The notes beneath the pieces were generated by a model, which did not search any database, was not told the origin of the DNA, and was given only the letters and a program-made list of their open reading frames with translations. From positions 62,001-126,000 of the forward strand of contig WNYE01000097.1 of NCBI GenBank assembly GCA_021396245.1: a stretch of DNA of 64,000 bases. Direction: 5' to 3'. Each line of letters starts with the position of its first letter. The stretch's first letter is position 1. The DNA comes from Sporothrix humicola (taxonomy: Eukaryota; Ascomycota; Sordariomycetes; Ophiostomatales; Ophiostomataceae). This document shows, one piece after another, positions 33,732 through 48,302 of this stretch. Made by a program: the position numbers and the translations under genes.

Positions 33732-33833
33732 TCGGCTTCGAGGCCGATCACGTCCAGACCGTGGTCGACCACGCCTCGACACGCCTGCCATGCTTTTTGG
33801 CTTCGATTTCGCCAGGTTTTGGCCTGGTTTTTT
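33732..33833 (+). other. GC-rich structured element ending in a T-run
   Basis: Several inverted repeats are packed together. A 14-bp perfect palindrome CGTGGTCGACCACG lies at 33760-33773. TCGAGGC (33738-33744) pairs with GCCTCGA (33774-33780). Inside these, GATCACG can pair with CGTGGTC across a 7-nt loop, with one G-U pair. About 30 nt later CCAGG (33812) and CCTGG (33823) form a short hairpin followed by TTTTTT (33828-33833), a Pol III-like stop signal. No A or B box was recognised. It may be a small structured RNA or a cluster of protein-binding palindromes. Confidence 0.2.
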
Positions 33834-36800
33834 AACTTCGCCCATCCCGGCCGTTTTGCGGGCGTGCACCCTCTTCACCTGCAGCTAACAGCGAAAATGG
33901 ACGAGAATCAATACGAAAAGACGCCCCACGACGTCCAAGCACAGCGCCATCAGCACAATCAGAACCTATTTTTGTTTCTTTACTTCTTTTTCTTCCTTTT
34001 TTTTTTCATCTCTTCTTCAGCCTACCTAGAAGAAAAATAACTGCCTACCCGCTGCAGAATGGTCGTGCGCAAAACGACGGACCGACGAACGAACCTTTGG
34101 GAGAAGAAACTATTTACAAAAAGTACAACAGTGCACGAAAATGTCAAAGTTCGGACCAGAAGAGACCAGAAAGAGGCGCCTCCCAATATTGAAATCAAAA
34201 TGGTCCCGATCTCTGTTGACCGGCCGGCATAATCGGCATCGATAGGATGATGCAGACAGAAGATATGAGAACAGAGATGAACATGGAGAAAGATACAGAC
34301 GGCCATGCCGACAGAGTCCTGGCAACTCGAGTGCCAATCTCCAGCGCTGCAACACTGGTCCCAGAAATGGGGAATGACCTGCGGCCTCTTTTGCTGTCTT
34401 GGGACCTCGAGTGTGGATTTTTACTCTTGTCTGTTCTTCTCTTTTGTGATGTATCTGAAAAAAGTGCTTGCTTCTGCTTAAGGTACTGTACTATTCTCTC
34501 CTTTTCTTTCTTGTTGCCCTCTTTTTCCTCTTCTTGCGGCTGTTTTGCAATTGTTCCCACGGCCTTGGTAATTGCGACCTGCCTCGACAACTGCCTGCTT
34601 GGGAACGGACAAGGGGACTTCTTTTTTACTTTAAAAATGAGCAAATGTGTGTGTGGACTCGACTCCAAAGTGTCTCCAGGTGTTCGTGAAGAGCACTGAC
34701 CACGTCAATTTGACAGGAAAGGATAAGGGGGCACCAAGAGAACACCCTTGTGGTCTTGGGCTTGAATCATGACTGCTTTTCACTTCGTGAGTGTGTGTGA
34801 GAGAGTGAGAAAGAGAGCGATCAAAACGGTTCCCTGTTCACAATCCGTTTTCTCATGATCCCAAACTTGGAAAAGAGTCGTTCGTTCTATTCCCAAGACA
34901 GTCAAGTGCGGCTGGGATTTTGAGTGGACTCCTTACTATTTTGCTATCAGTTCTCGATTTCTGTTCTGACCTTGGATTTTTTCGTCTTGTTGCTTGTTTT
35001 TATTGCTTTTTCGTTCCCAATTTTTTTCGTCGTGTCTCCATCTTATGAGCCCCTCCCTACTTTTTCCTCTTTCCTAGACCAGGGACCCGGGTCCAGGGCA
35101 TTTTTCACCTTTTTCGTCTGGGCCCCGATGCTCGATGACCCCCGTTCTTCGTGGGGAACCGGTCCTTGCTCGTCTCCCGTTAATTGAAAAGAATGAGAAG
35201 ACGAAAAAAGACGAAAAAGGGCGTGAAGAGAAGAAAGGGTGTGGTCCAGAGACGGAAATAGTTACGGGAGACGTGAGAGTCTGGGCCCAGACACGAGTAC
35301 GAAGTCGCCGACATCGAGGGACAGAACCAGCCTGGATCACTGAAGAGCGAGCATCGTTGCTGTTTACAGGCAGTTTTTCAGTAATATCCCGAGGGCTGCC
35401 ACCCGATCGCCACTGAACATTGCCATACGGAGGACGGAGGCCCTGCCGCGGAGAGAAAGAGAGGAAAAGAGGGTGTAAACGTGTGTAAGGCTAGCAACGG
35501 CGAAGAAAAAGAAAATACCAAGTCCTGTTTAAATCACTACGGCAAAGGCGATGCAAGAAAAGGGAAGCATCTCGCGCAGGTATTTGTCAGAGAATAAAAG
35601 TTTTCTACTACATTGGACGAAGCGAACTGTCCAGGGTTGGTGATAATCAGCAGTTTATTGGAGTGAGGTGTGCTGGTTTCGCTGTTGGTATCAGAAAATA
35701 GCGCCAACGGCTGTGCCCGTTGGTTGCTACCTTTCTCTCACTTTTTACCGGGGTTCAGGAACCAAGGGATGAAAAACAGCTGTTGATGAAGAAAAAAGAC
35801 GTTGCAAAGAGGGGGGCAGCTCCCATCAGGTACCTTTTCTAACAAAGAAAAAATCGACAGCATCCTGCGGGACAAAAGTACTGGAGAAAAGCTGAAGAGC
35901 AGAAAGTACGATGATTTTCAATGTTCATCGCCTGAGAACAAAGAAACGAGCTGTATCCTCGTTCCCTGTCTGGCTCCTAGTGAGGAAAAAGAGACCAAAA
36001 AGTACTCTATTTTTGTGAGGTCTCCTCTTCTTCCCGCCCGCTGAGGAGAAACGGAACGAGCGGGAGAGCCCTTCCCTGATCGACGGAAAGCTTTACGTGG
36101 GGGAATTGAGTTAGTGGCCGCGAGAAAAGGACCTCTTTGGAGAAGACAAAGGCAAACCGGTACAAAGTATCTCGCCAATGGAAAAGTACCTTTCGCTCGA
36201 CGATTCCCTGTTTTTACGCGTCAGCTTTTTGGAAAGAAGCTTCATCATTGACATGGAAGCTTGGCCACATCCAGGCCAGGCACAGAAAACCCTTCGAACT
36301 TCGTCTGCAAGGGACCAGGGGTTGAAGAGTGAGAAGCAGGCGAAGCGAAAGGATTCGCCGTCCTGTCTGCGCCAGCCTGTTGGTACTTTTTGCTGTCTGT
36401 TATCGGTCCCTACACAGTAGCTATCTGCGTTGGACTTTTGCTTCTTGCGAGCTTTGCGAGGATGGTGTGAGCATCCAGTGTTCCTTTGCTTCTTTGCTTC
36501 CTTGCGACTGTCTTTGTCCAACTCGGTACGCGACGCGACTCGCATATGCAAATATATACACGATAAAAGTGGTGTTCCTTATTGCACAGTGTTCAGCGTT
36601 CAGCCGTTCCTTGAAAAAGGAGAAGGGAGCATTGAAATCTTACTTCCGCGTCTTTCGGAACATTTTCATTCGCTCCCTCGCTTGTGCCTTCCGCCTTTTA
36701 CCTCGCCCTGCACAGCCCTTTTTTGTGTATTCCGTAGCTGCAGTTGCATGAGAAACACGGCGTTGGTGTCGAGATTCCACATCCTCCACATCTGACATTT

Positions 36801-38616
36801 TCATACGGAGAGTTTGGATACTTCGAGTGTCTTCACCCCTATTTTCGGGCATGCTCTTGGGGGCGAAGTGAAGAGTTTTTTCTTGATTCTTGTATTCGTG
36901 TCTGCCCTTTTTTCTACGTCTGTGTGAAATCTCCGTATGGGGTTTTTGACGGCAAAAAGGAAAGGGAGTGAGATTCTTAAGAGCTTGCCGTAGCCGTATT
37001 CCGTATTGGCATTCCTCGAGCCCAATAAATGTGTTGTGTGCTCCGTGCTTTTGTCGACGAGTCGAGCAATAAGATTTGTGTTATTACCCTTCATCCCATA
37101 AAATGATATCATTTTTGTGTCTCGTCCGTCTCTCGCCCTCGCCATGTCTGAAATGCGGTGTGTACTCCGTAAAATCCCATGTTTGCAAAGAGATTGCGGT
37201 TGTTTGAAAATATGGGCTATGAATTAGACTGGGCCAAGGCCCCGGGGACGAAAGAAGAGGAGCCAAAGAGGAGCATTTGAGATGAGAGAAGCCCCCGAAA
37301 AAAACAAGGGTCAACAATGAGAGACACTCCTAGGATTTTGAGACCCGAACGAGGCAAAGCTGCGGTCGCCATTTCGGCGGGAAAAGGGATACGACGACGG
37401 AGGGCATCCGCTAGGGGAGCGGCCGGAATTTTACTGTGGTGGGTGAGAAAATAAGAGAAAAAAATAGGGGACTGCCTTTGCCCTGCTTGGGCATAGGCTG
37501 CGTTCCTCTTTAATTCCTCTTGGGACAAGACTGGGCCCAAGACTTGAGAGACTGGGAGTCTGGATCTTCCCACGTCTCTGGACACGGGTGCCTCGTCGTA
37601 TCCAAAAGTTGAAAAACAAACAGAAAAAAAAAACAGTCCGCAGGGGGAAAAGAGCAGACGAAAAGGAAAACGAGTTTGATGAGTGGGCCGTGAAAATTGG
37701 GGATTCGATACATCACTTTTTTGTATCCTCTGGTGTTCGTGATCCCTGTCTTCTCGAGTGCCTGCCCTCTGTAAATTTTTGTTTTAATTCCTCTTGCTGC
37801 ATGTTTCGTTCGAATGGCTGCAGCCGACGCAGTATCAGCCAGTAGCAAAAGCAATGTGAGGCACAAAGACAAGCAGCAAAGACAACATCTGCAGAGAGCA
37901 AACAAGGTAAAGCGTCCCCAGAAATCAAGACGACCCCCTGCAATTGAGTGGGTTTCTGCAGGGGTTGTAGCGGGGTGGATGTGGAAAGAGAAGAGCCCAG
38001 CACTCAAAAAGTGACAAAAAACCAGCATCAACAAACACCAACAGGAAAAAAAGCTGCAGGACAAGAAGCAAAAAAGAGACCCAGCAAGTTGTTCAGTGAC
38101 CCATTCTCGTTATTCAAGGAGAGACATTTTTGGGCTTCTCGCACCCAGGCCGGTCGCCGCAGCCCACTAAAATGCAGCAGCTAGAGACGGGCGAGTGCGT
38201 TCCCCGAGAGGAATGCGGGACGCTCCTCTAGCCCCGTTGCCCGCCTTTTGCATTTTCAGTGACCTCGGTGCCGCTCTTCTGCTGCTCTTTGCCTGTTTTT
38301 CTCGCTGCAGTCCCGGCCGTGCAGCCCGGTTTTAGGATGTCTCAGAGTCGCCTAGGAGAACAGACAGTGGGAAGGAAGAAGCAAAGAAAAGAGGAAGAAG
38401 CAAGAAACGAAGAGAAAAACAAGCAAAGAGTGCTTTCTTTTTCTTTGCTACCCTGGCCCAGTGGTTTCAACAGACATGAAAATTTCCTCAATTCCCCCAC
38501 GTCTACCTATATGTATATGTATGTAAAGATGATTTCTTTTTCCCAAGGCTGATGAGCCTTTTGTCCAGTGGCACCTAGGATTCTCTTAGGATTCATCCTT
38601 CGGATCCGCTCTCGGA

Positions 38617-38649
38617 AGCTCAGAGCTCAGAGTTCAGAGCTCAGAGCAG
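38617..38649. repeat. Tandem 7-mer AGCTCAG
   Basis: Four copies of AGCTCAG (one with AGTTCAG) followed by a partial copy. Simple tandem repeat in non-coding sequence. Confidence 0.7.
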
Positions 38650-41600
38650 CAAAGTCCCAAAGCTCCTAGCTGCAGCGCGGTAATGAGCGGGAAGAAAGTG
38701 CGCAAAAGACACAAAAGAAACGAAATGCAACGGAGGGGAAAGCGAATGACGCAGCGCCAAAAGAAAACAAACCAATACTTGACACATGGCGATGGACACG
38801 ACCAACACGGAGAGCCACCTAAAAGCCATCTAAAAGCCACCAAGAGCTATGATGGCCACGATGGGCGCGCGTCTTGTGTCTCGTTTTGCTGAAAGCTCCG
38901 GGCTGTCCTGCGGGCGCTATATCTCTTCTGTCAACGCGCCGTCCGTGGTGGCCATTCACACATATTTTGTATTAGTGCATCGTAGTCTGCATCTAACAAG
39001 ACACCAGCGAACAAGACGAAAAAATGCAGAGTCGAGACCGAAGAGATGGCACCATAGTTCGTGGTAAAACGTTTACTCCTTTCCTATTCGTCGCCGAAAG
39101 CCGAAGCCGAAAACGAACCACATACTTATAATCCGAAAGAAAGAAGAGACGAGAAGAAAAGAAAAAAAGACTGAGAAAAAATAATGACATACACGCCGAG
39201 ACACCGGACAGTAGAGACCAGTCGAGAACACTACGAAGGTCGCCGAGAATAAGAAATGCAAAGAGCGAGGAGAAAGTTTACTCCCACCTGGGTTACGGCT
39301 GCGTGAGTTTCTTTGATTGTGCGAGCAGTATTTTCGTTGTCAGTTTTTGCGCTTCCTTACTTCTTGCATTGTCAACTTTGACGTAATTACTTGCTTCTCG
39401 TGCTACACCAACATCATCTTGTCTTTTGTTTGCTCGTGAAGGTATGACATATCTTACGACATATTTGCCTCGCATGGCCCCTCACATGACGCCTCTATTG
39501 ACTTTTCTTTTTTGCTCCTCTTTTACCACAAAAAGTCCCCTTTTATTCTTATTATTCTCCTGTCCGCCTGTCCTTGTCGCTTGCCACTAGGTTGCCACGT
39601 AGCAATAGCTGAAAATAAAACAAAAAGAATACGCCATTCTTGTGGTTTCTTTTGTTGGCTCCTTTTTTTGTACGACGGTGCTGCGGGGGTGAGTGGGATG
39701 TCTAAAAGGGCCGGTCTGTGTAAAAAGAATGGTGTCCAATATTGATTTTGCAAGATGACTAAAAAAGTCAATATCACGTTAGACCAAAACGGTGACAACT
39801 CCGTTTGTGCAACTGTGATGGTCTGGAGTACGTGACAAAAAAATGAACAAAAAGTACACGACAATGACCTTCTGTTTTTGGCTTTACATTATTTGTTACT
39901 TTGGAAAATGGTTCCTGCCGGCGTGTTGCAATGTTGAATCAACACCATAAATACGGTTTCGTGTTGTAGATTATTTTATTTGCAACATTATTATTTTTCA
40001 TAAAAATAAATAAACTTTAACAATTTTATTACCAAAAAACCATGTCTAAAAATTCTCTACTTTTTTGAAAACAATAAAGTAGACTGCTGGTTTAGTTCGT
40101 CAAATATTTTGTTTGAATCTTGTCTATCGTGACATGTCGTTGCTTGGACAAAACAGCGAAGAAAAAAGATGTCTTGTGATATTCTCATCTTCTCCGGACA
40201 GAATGGCCCGTGGTGCACGTCCGCTCTGATCGACCAACAGGCGAGGCGGGAGCAAAAGCTAAAGCAAGACAAAAATAGCAGACCGTGCGCCCGGCACACG
40301 CCGCGGAGTATTTTTCGTCCTCTTGTTCTGACTTTTGACCTCAGCCGTGTCAATCTTCTCACTGTTCTTACTCTTCTCTCCTTTACTCTCGTCTCTCACA
40401 TCTGTAAATCTCTGCATGTTCTGTTTCTGTTCTGTTTCTATTTTCCCTCCTGTTCCTCATGTCCCGTGAGAATCTGTTTCCTTTTTGCACATCCGGTTAA
40501 AAGAGGGCGTTTGCGAGAAGAACGACAGTGAGAAAGACGGGTAAAAAAACGTGGCATTCATTTATTTCTGCCGGCCGCTCAGATCGCTCATTCTGATTCT
40601 GCCTGCACTTCCCCAGAGTGCAATATCTGAATTGCCGGCCCGTCTCCTTTTTTTGCCCTTTTTGCCCTTTTTTGCTTTATGCTGACCCTTTTTGTGCGTT
40701 TTTCTGCTTGTGCTTGTCCCGTGTAATCTATTTTTGACCGCCCAGAAAAGAGGGAAACGCAGAAACAGAGAAACACAAGAAGAACAAAAACTTCCCGCGA
40801 GTTTCGATTTCCCGTTTCATTTATTTTACCCGCACCGGTCGCCTTCCACGAAAGGAAAGACACGCACAAAAAGGGCCATAAAATGGCCGAATAATACGAC
40901 ACGTCTTAAGGTTAATATGCTGTTTCTTTATTACTCTCAAAACGATAGAACAGGCGTTGGAAACGTACCGGTTTCCAGGCCGACCATAAACAAGCAGATT
41001 GAGGAACTGAAGAAGAAGCGATCATGAAGCTCGAGAAAGTTCATACTACACACAGCTCGAAAAGAGGGTGTGCGATGGGCGGGGAATAGACGGGACAAGG
41101 AGCTTTGACCTCTTCTTTTTGCTTCTGGCGATATTGAGTTTTGTGAGGGGAAATGCTCAATTGATTGCGTGTAGAAGCGACAGAAACAACAGAGAAGCGG
41201 CAATGAGTTGGCAAGTCAACTTGCCATTGGAAGAGGTTGGCAATGAATTAGGAAATTGTCGGCCCCAAAAGGAGGCCAATTGGCAAGGCTACCCAATTAT
41301 TGACAGCCTTACGGTCGATTGACGTCCAGCGACTGGACCAGGCCCGTTTTGGCGTTGACAGCGCTCTTCTCCTCCTTCTTTACGACATACAAGACATAAA
41401 GGGTCTCAGAACAGCTTGTGCAGACACATTTACACACATGCCACGCTGAAATTGTGAGCACAACTCGTGGTATTTTATGTTTATCTTGAATATCCCGTTT
41501 ATCCTGTCTTGCACAAAAACGACGGCTCCGTTTGGCATCGTGGGACTTATGGATCTTCACTATTCTGTGAGATTCATGGGATATTTATTATGTACACCCA

Positions 41601-43738
41601 GCTGATGTGCACAGTTTATGTTTTACATAGCCGTGGGAGCCCTCCGTTTTGTAGTGAATCGAGCCCATAGGCCCAAGGGATGCCATTTTTGGACCCTTTG
41701 GCGCGGTTGAATGTCGTGGGGGATGATCTACCTTGCACGAGACATTCGGAGCAACCTCGCATCTTTTATTTTTCAATGTTTCTCAGTAGTGGCTATGTGA
41801 GATGCGATACAAGTGCATCGATGATTATTTGGATAACCTTTTCCCCGGGGCACTTTTAGTGTAGGGGATCATGATGATCATCTTTTTGCCCGGTTTGCTT
41901 GTTTGCTTGTACTTAAGACACAGTAGGGAAGTATTTGTATTTGTGTTCTTGTATTTTTGATGTTTTACATCCTCCCTACGTTAGTGGCGACTGGCCCTAT
42001 TTTGTCTCCCTGTCTTCGCGATTTCGCGTCTACCTGGAACAGATCGTAGGTTTTAGCTTTTATTTTTGTCTTACAATCGGAGCCTGTTCCGAGTGTGCGC
42101 CCCATTATCTCTCTGTTTTTCTTGACTTTGCGAAAGACATCGCACCACTTTCTTCGCGTTTATTACGACATACTTTTGTCAAACACGACCCCTTTTTTTG
42201 GTCTTCAAATGCGTGTACGTCCAAATATAAAGTAGAATAAAAGTCAAGTGCCGAGCGAGCATGATGATCATTTGCATTTTACACAGTACATTCGCGCAAA
42301 AGTATTCGAAATTGCGTGCGACCATTGGAGGACTGCTACTAACGCCGTGGGAATAACAAAAACTAGGCATAAAAGCAATAACAAGACAAGGAACAGGGAG
42401 GCCGATCTCAAACATAGCCTTGCCTGGCAGTCCGGCTTTTGTGCGGGGAACAGCATTCAACGACAAGCGTTAAATCGTTGAAAAGCCGAGAGACAGCATC
42501 GAAACGGAAACAAAACGTCAAAAACGGAGATATCACCAACTGACATTTCTTTGCTTACTGTAATAATACCCATGATAAGCATCTTTTCTTCTTTTTCATT
42601 CTTCTTACGTGAATAAGCCTGTTCTTATCCCATCTTCCCCGTGATGCCTTGTCCATGCTTCCTCCGAAGCCCAAAGTCCTCCTCCCTCCAAAACGAAACA
42701 TTCTGCGCACGGTCACCCTTTTTCTGTCGCCGTTCCCTGCACCGGAAAAGCTTCAATGGACTGCGCATCATACCTGGACTGTCTCATCTTTTCAGTGGCC
42801 TCTCGCTTCATTCTACTACTCAGCAAGCTTTTTTGTGACTGATGTTTGCAATAAAAAGGGCCGTGCAGCAGCATTTTTGTGCACGTGGGATCGTGGAATC
42901 CCAGTCTTATATCTTATTCATACGGAGACCCCGTTTAGATTGTTAAGCATAGCTATGAAGTGAAATATCTCGGAGAACAGGCCGTAAACGTTTGAGATTT
43001 GCTTGTGCATTCACATAATAGGGCCGTCTGTTTCTTGTTGCTCGCCAATTCTTCCCATTCTTTTCACTTATCCCAGATATCCCAGAGAACCGGAAGACCC
43101 AAAATCCGGGTTCACGGAGGCATAACCGTCATAATCAGATGGTGATCTATTCTTGTACAAGGAAAGAAAAGGAGATAAGAGAAGCCAATTGCATATCTAT
43201 TGCAACTTTCCTGAAACGTGAAACGGTCGACAGAAGAAAAGTAGACATTATTTCAGCTCATATTGTTGTGACTGGTTTTTGCTGTGGTGAAAACACTTGC
43301 TTTCTACAAATAGCATCATGACAAAGACTGTTGTTGAAGCTGTGAAGAACGATACCGGATCTCAGTCACATATGCCTTCCTGCCCACTGCTCTTGGACCT
43401 TCATGCCATATCTTTGTCGTCCTCGACAATTTACGAATCGAGCATGTTTCCCGCTTGTTGATATCCAATTGGGGATAAGATGGCTTTGTCAGGCGGGAGC
43501 TGAATGTGAAAAGGTGAAAAGAGGAGACGAAAAAGAAACCAAGAAGAAGACAGCGTATTGCGTGTTCAACGGCCATCACGTTGCTGTCCAACACCAACGG
43601 CTTCTGAGGACGTTGTAGCTGCGACGACATGGTGGAAAAAAAGAAAGCAATGAGGCGTTTTTGGTGTTGTAGCTGAGATGCTTTGACATATTACAGGAGC
43701 GGGGGGAAAGCGATAATACGTCGTAGATGGCGGAGAAA

Positions 43739-43763
43739 GGATTTGGGAAAGGATTTGGGAAAG
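43739..43763. repeat. Two tandem copies of a 12-mer
   Basis: GGATTTGGGAAA is repeated twice in direct succession in non-coding sequence. Confidence 0.6.
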
Positions 43764-46700
43764 AGGAGAAGAAAATACGACGTCCGCATGGGGAGATGCT
43801 GTCAGACGGATCACAGCGGATTGAGGAGGAGTTACGCGGGGGACAGAAAAGGCAAACGGAAAGCAAAAAGAAAAGAAAAACACACGAATGGGTGTCCTGT
43901 CACAGCATTGCGTGCAACTGTTGTGCATGCTTTTCTACGGAGGATGCTTTCACGGGGAGTTTTCGTGTGATTGATAGCCCCAAGATGCACTTGTGCCTGA
44001 ACGAAAAAGAAAGCACAACGACACAAGATGAGGCGGGTTGTGGGTTCTGTATTTTGTGGACGTGTGTGGATGTGTGTGGATTGGATTGACTGAGTATGGC
44101 TTGGTGCTGTGATGAGTGAGGAGCTTCAACCCTCAAATCACACCGCCGCGTGGGGGAGCAGCTTCCCAATGCAGCATGGGCTGAGTGTGATTTATGTGGC
44201 TTGTTGCTCTTCGTCACTTCATTTGTGATTCTTGAGATTCCTGGTGTGATTGAATTGGGGTTTCGCTCGTGATTGTCCGATAATCTGTGAGAGCTGTGCA
44301 GATTGTTCCCCTTTTATTTTCGTGATTGAAGATTGGAAATCGACAATCATCAACAAAAGCAGATGGAAGACAAGGATTCTCAATCCTTATCCACGATTGA
44401 GTCAGCGACATCGGAGGTGATGAAGATACTGACCCAAATGAATGACCAGATACATCAGGGTACGACGCAAACTACAAGATCCAGCTACCAACAACGGATC
44501 GATTGCAGTCGATTGCAGGTACCAAACAGTCGTGGAAAGTAGCCATGTGGTATCCTTCATCACAGGCTGAAAATAGGAACACGTTATTCATGCTCTCCAG
44601 AGCATGTTTTCACTGTTTATGCAGTTTCCAGGCGCAGCAAATGTCACATGGCTGCTGTAAACAGTCCACCGTGGAACGTCACTTTGAATTGATGCCCAAA
44701 ACGCCGATGATGAATCCAAACGAAAGCTAGGGGAGTTAGGAAGCAGATACGTAGGACGACGTATTTGCGATTCACCAACACATTCATCAATGGACAAGCC
44801 AAGCACATTTCGCCTCCGGAAAAGGAAGAGAGCAGCACCAATGCGACAGGCTTGACAGATAGGTAGAAACGAGTGAAAAGAGAGAGAGAGAGACTGAAAA
44901 GGCCTCCACAGACATGAACTGAAAGAAAGGGTTGGCGTTGGGGAACTAGGATGCGGATGCCCATAAGACAAGGATACAAAATGCCAGGATGAAGATGAAG
45001 CCAGGATAAGACCTAGGAGACCAGGATCAGGACCCCCGGTCTGCCATTTTTGCTTTTAGCGTGGAACAGAGGCGTTGAACAAGGTCAACACGGACGACGC
45101 GGAATGGCACGACACGGACGACATTTTGAGAAGCCGAGGAGGAGTGAAAGTGCTGTCAATGCAAATGGATGGCAAGAAAGAAGAAACGGAGACAAACAGG
45201 GATCACGACGGACTTGACATTAGAGGAAGACGTTGACAGACGTTGAAGACGACGACGTTGACAAAACGGCAAGCCCGGTATTTACGCAGCGCCTCTCGTG
45301 ATAATCGTTTCCCCTTCCTTTCTGTCTATCGATTTCCTTTTGATTTTTCCTTTTTGTCGTCGGCGATTGCGCACTCGGGATCCATAAACGATGGAGACTG
45401 CTTAAATTTTCCGACCGCTCACCGACGAAATGCGCGACGTGCCATTGCAAGCAAGATTATGTGGTCGGCATTGTCTTGATGTAAATCCCATGTGAAAGGA
45501 TGTGCAAGATTCTCGATGGGCCGACGATGGAGTCACAACGAACAAAAGGGAAAAAGAAAAGCATCGTGAACATCAACGGAGAATAGAGTAGAAAGGAGAA
45601 AATTGTCCGAAGCGTCACAAGACTGGAGGCTCAAAAAGGGCAAAAAATGGCAAAATAGAGCAGAAGCAAAGGAGAAAAAGGAGGCAGAAATCAACATCTC
45701 CGTCTTTTAGTTAAACACTCGCCCGTCTCATCCGCAACAACGGACCCGGAGCTTCCCTTTGCCCTCGAGTCTAGCCCGCACATCGTGGAAAATGTTCAAG
45801 GAAACCAACTGCCGTATTCGTTTTCAGAGCACGTTATGAAATCATTTGCGTTTTTCGTTTTCTTGACTCCGTTGATTGTCCGTTATGGCTGTCCACAGAC
45901 CTGTCTAGCCCGTTTCCCGTCGAGCCCGCCGTTCCGTACCGTCCCAGGGCATCCTTGTCCCCTTGTCCTTGTTGACTGTCGAGTCCACCGTCCGTGGAGC
46001 CCGCCGTCTCCTCCGATCGACACTGAATCTTGCCTCTTTTCTGTGTGTCGACTTCACCAGAGCTGTTTGCCTGTTGCGACGCTGTTATTTTTCTGATTTC
46101 CCTTTGCTCAACGCCTCGCAACGCCTCTACTTCCAAAACAGCACCGATCGGCAGTCGGTTGCCACCTGGAGCACGACCCAAGAGAAAATGGAGAGAGAGG
46201 GACAGAAAAAAAAGGAGAAAAACAACAGCTTGAAAAGCTCCGACAGCAACGCTCTTGTCCTTCTCTTTCCCAATTCACGTCTTACGATGCAGGTGAGAGT
46301 AATACGGCTGTTGCCATTTTGTCCACACCTCCTTCTTTGCTCGTCTTGGGTCTTTTGGGACAATTGGGCCTGTCTGGACCTTGACGACTGCTAGGGGACT
46401 GTCATTATGGCCACCCACAACAGGTTGTGATCGACTCGACATGGGATTGAAAGAGGCAACGATGTCGTTGTCGAGGGCTCTTGGAAGTCTCTTGGGAGCC
46501 TCTTGGGAGCCTTTTGGCGTCTTGGTCATGGACCTGTCATCCACACCAAGATGGCATGGAGACGTCGTCTTCGCCGTTTTCCACAGTGGATGCTGATGAG
46601 GACAGAAAGAGGACTCATGAATCCTGTCTCCTGTCTATGCCTTCCTCTTTGGGATTCCGTGAAGAACAGGAGACCGGAATCAGAAATTGATGTCCTTGTT

Positions 46701-48206
46701 GTCCTCCCCAAAAAAGTCCAGATTGTCCCCTCAACTTCCTCCCAAGAGCCACCGAGTCGGTTCTCTGCATCCAGGACCCAGGACGAGGACACGGAGCCGG
46801 GTCATGCATGTGGAGGCAGTGGGGACGGCGAAGGGGAGAAAAGAGACGAAGAAGAAAAAAAGGCAAAAGAAAGCAGAGGCAAGAAAGACGCCAAAGGCGG
46901 ACAGGACCGTACCACAGTCGCAACGTTTTCTTCTTTTGTTGATGTTTTGCGCGGGCCAAGACTTTTCATGTCCGCAGAAAGGCCATGGACGTTGTCGATG
47001 CGATGCTCGGCGATATCAATGTCCATCTTGTCCACGTTGTCAACGTTGTCAACGTCTGTTCTGTCTTCACGATGATCCGGTCTGAGCGGAACTGTCAACT
47101 GTCAAGTCAACAATCAACAAACGGCGATTTCCGCTGTCTCCTGCAGTGCTCGCACATTGAGCAGCCTTGCACAGGCATATATCTTTGTACATCTTCGAGT
47201 GGGAGTCTCAGTCGATTCTCACTCTCTTTACATTTGACTCTGAATCTTGCTGACCGTGCAGCTTGCAGACGCAAGCGAGGTGGTTTGTGTCAAAAAAGAG
47301 TCTGCAAATCCCCTAATGCACCACACGGACGTGATCATCAGAGAGAGGGGAGGGAGAGGATATTGAAAAGAGAGAACAACGAAATAGGGCAAAATGGCAA
47401 CGGTGGTGGATGAGGATGATGATGCGGCCCATCCTTTTTTGATTTTCGTTTTTTCGCCTTGTCCCGGTTGGGAGTCTATTTGCGCTGGGACTAAAAAGTA
47501 AATCGACAGGGGTCGTGACTCTGGTGGGAAGACAGCAGGCACACCCACTGTCTGCTCCTGCAGTAGCCCGGCATAAGCCCCGGCAGTGGGCAGACAGGCA
47601 GTTGCCTTCGCGCCTTCGCTTCAGCAGCACCCCGGCAGCCGGCACTGTCAAAGAGTCAAGGAGGGCAGATGAATGCCAGATACGAGAAAACGAGAAAACG
47701 AGAGAAAGGGAGCGAGGACGTCAGAATGAGGCGAAGATGGCGCGGAGGACAACGCGAAGGATTGATTTGCGGGCACAGGCTAAGTCGTCAAGAAATCCTC
47801 AAGTCAAGCAAGCCAGGCACAGACAGGCACAGGGTTTTCTGGGCCAGGCACCGCCAGAGGCACAGGCCAGTGGTCAGTGATCAATGATGGCCCGGCTATC
47901 TCGGGCACGACCGCAATTTATTTGGAGATACGGAGTCTTGCGAGTGTGAAAAATGGGGTGAGAAGCTCTCTAAAATCTGATCTGGGGCGGATAGTGGACG
48001 GGGCGTTGGAATACGGACGCCACGGGGCGGGCAGCAGCGGATAGCGGGCAACGGCCAGGCCAGTGTGGACACTCTGTAAGTAGCGGGCGGAAAACGGGCA
48101 TGGATAACATAACGGCAGGCAGGCGTCTAATGATTTGATTCCTTGTCGTCCGGCGTCTGTCCTGTCAGACGCTGCAGGGACACCTGCAAGGGACCAAAAC
48201 CCGAAA

Positions 48207-48302
48207 GGAGCAGAGGAGCAGAGGAGCAGAGGAGCAGAGGAGTGGAGGAGGAGAGGAGCAGACCTTGACCTGGCTTGACCTTGGGCTTGACCTTGACCTT
48301 GC
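48207..48302. repeat. Two adjoining minisatellites
   Basis: GGAGCAGA is repeated four times exactly (48207-48238) and then degenerates to about 48261. It is directly followed by about four spaced copies of CTTGACC up to 48302. A low-complexity frame crosses both on the minus strand but has no other coding feature. Confidence 0.8.

Larger units (their letters stand above)
33834..48206. other. Main body of the gene desert
   Basis: About 14 kb without a supported gene. Composition alternates between purine-rich and pyrimidine-rich blocks and AT-rich stretches. Small repeats occur (38617-38649, 43739-43763), and a 12-bp palindrome GGACCCGGGTCC lies at 35083-35094. TACGACATA occurs at 39455, 41381 and 42164, and TACTCCGTA at 37163. 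Frames reach 190 codons, but their translations are low complexity or motif-free. Species-specific spliced genes or non-coding RNAs cannot be excluded. Confidence 0.5.

Noticed and set aside
37510..38064. A 184-codon minus-strand frame with hydrophobic Cys/Leu/Phe runs
   Set aside because: Hydrophobicity comes from T/C-rich composition; there is no conserved motif and no codon bias like the real genes.
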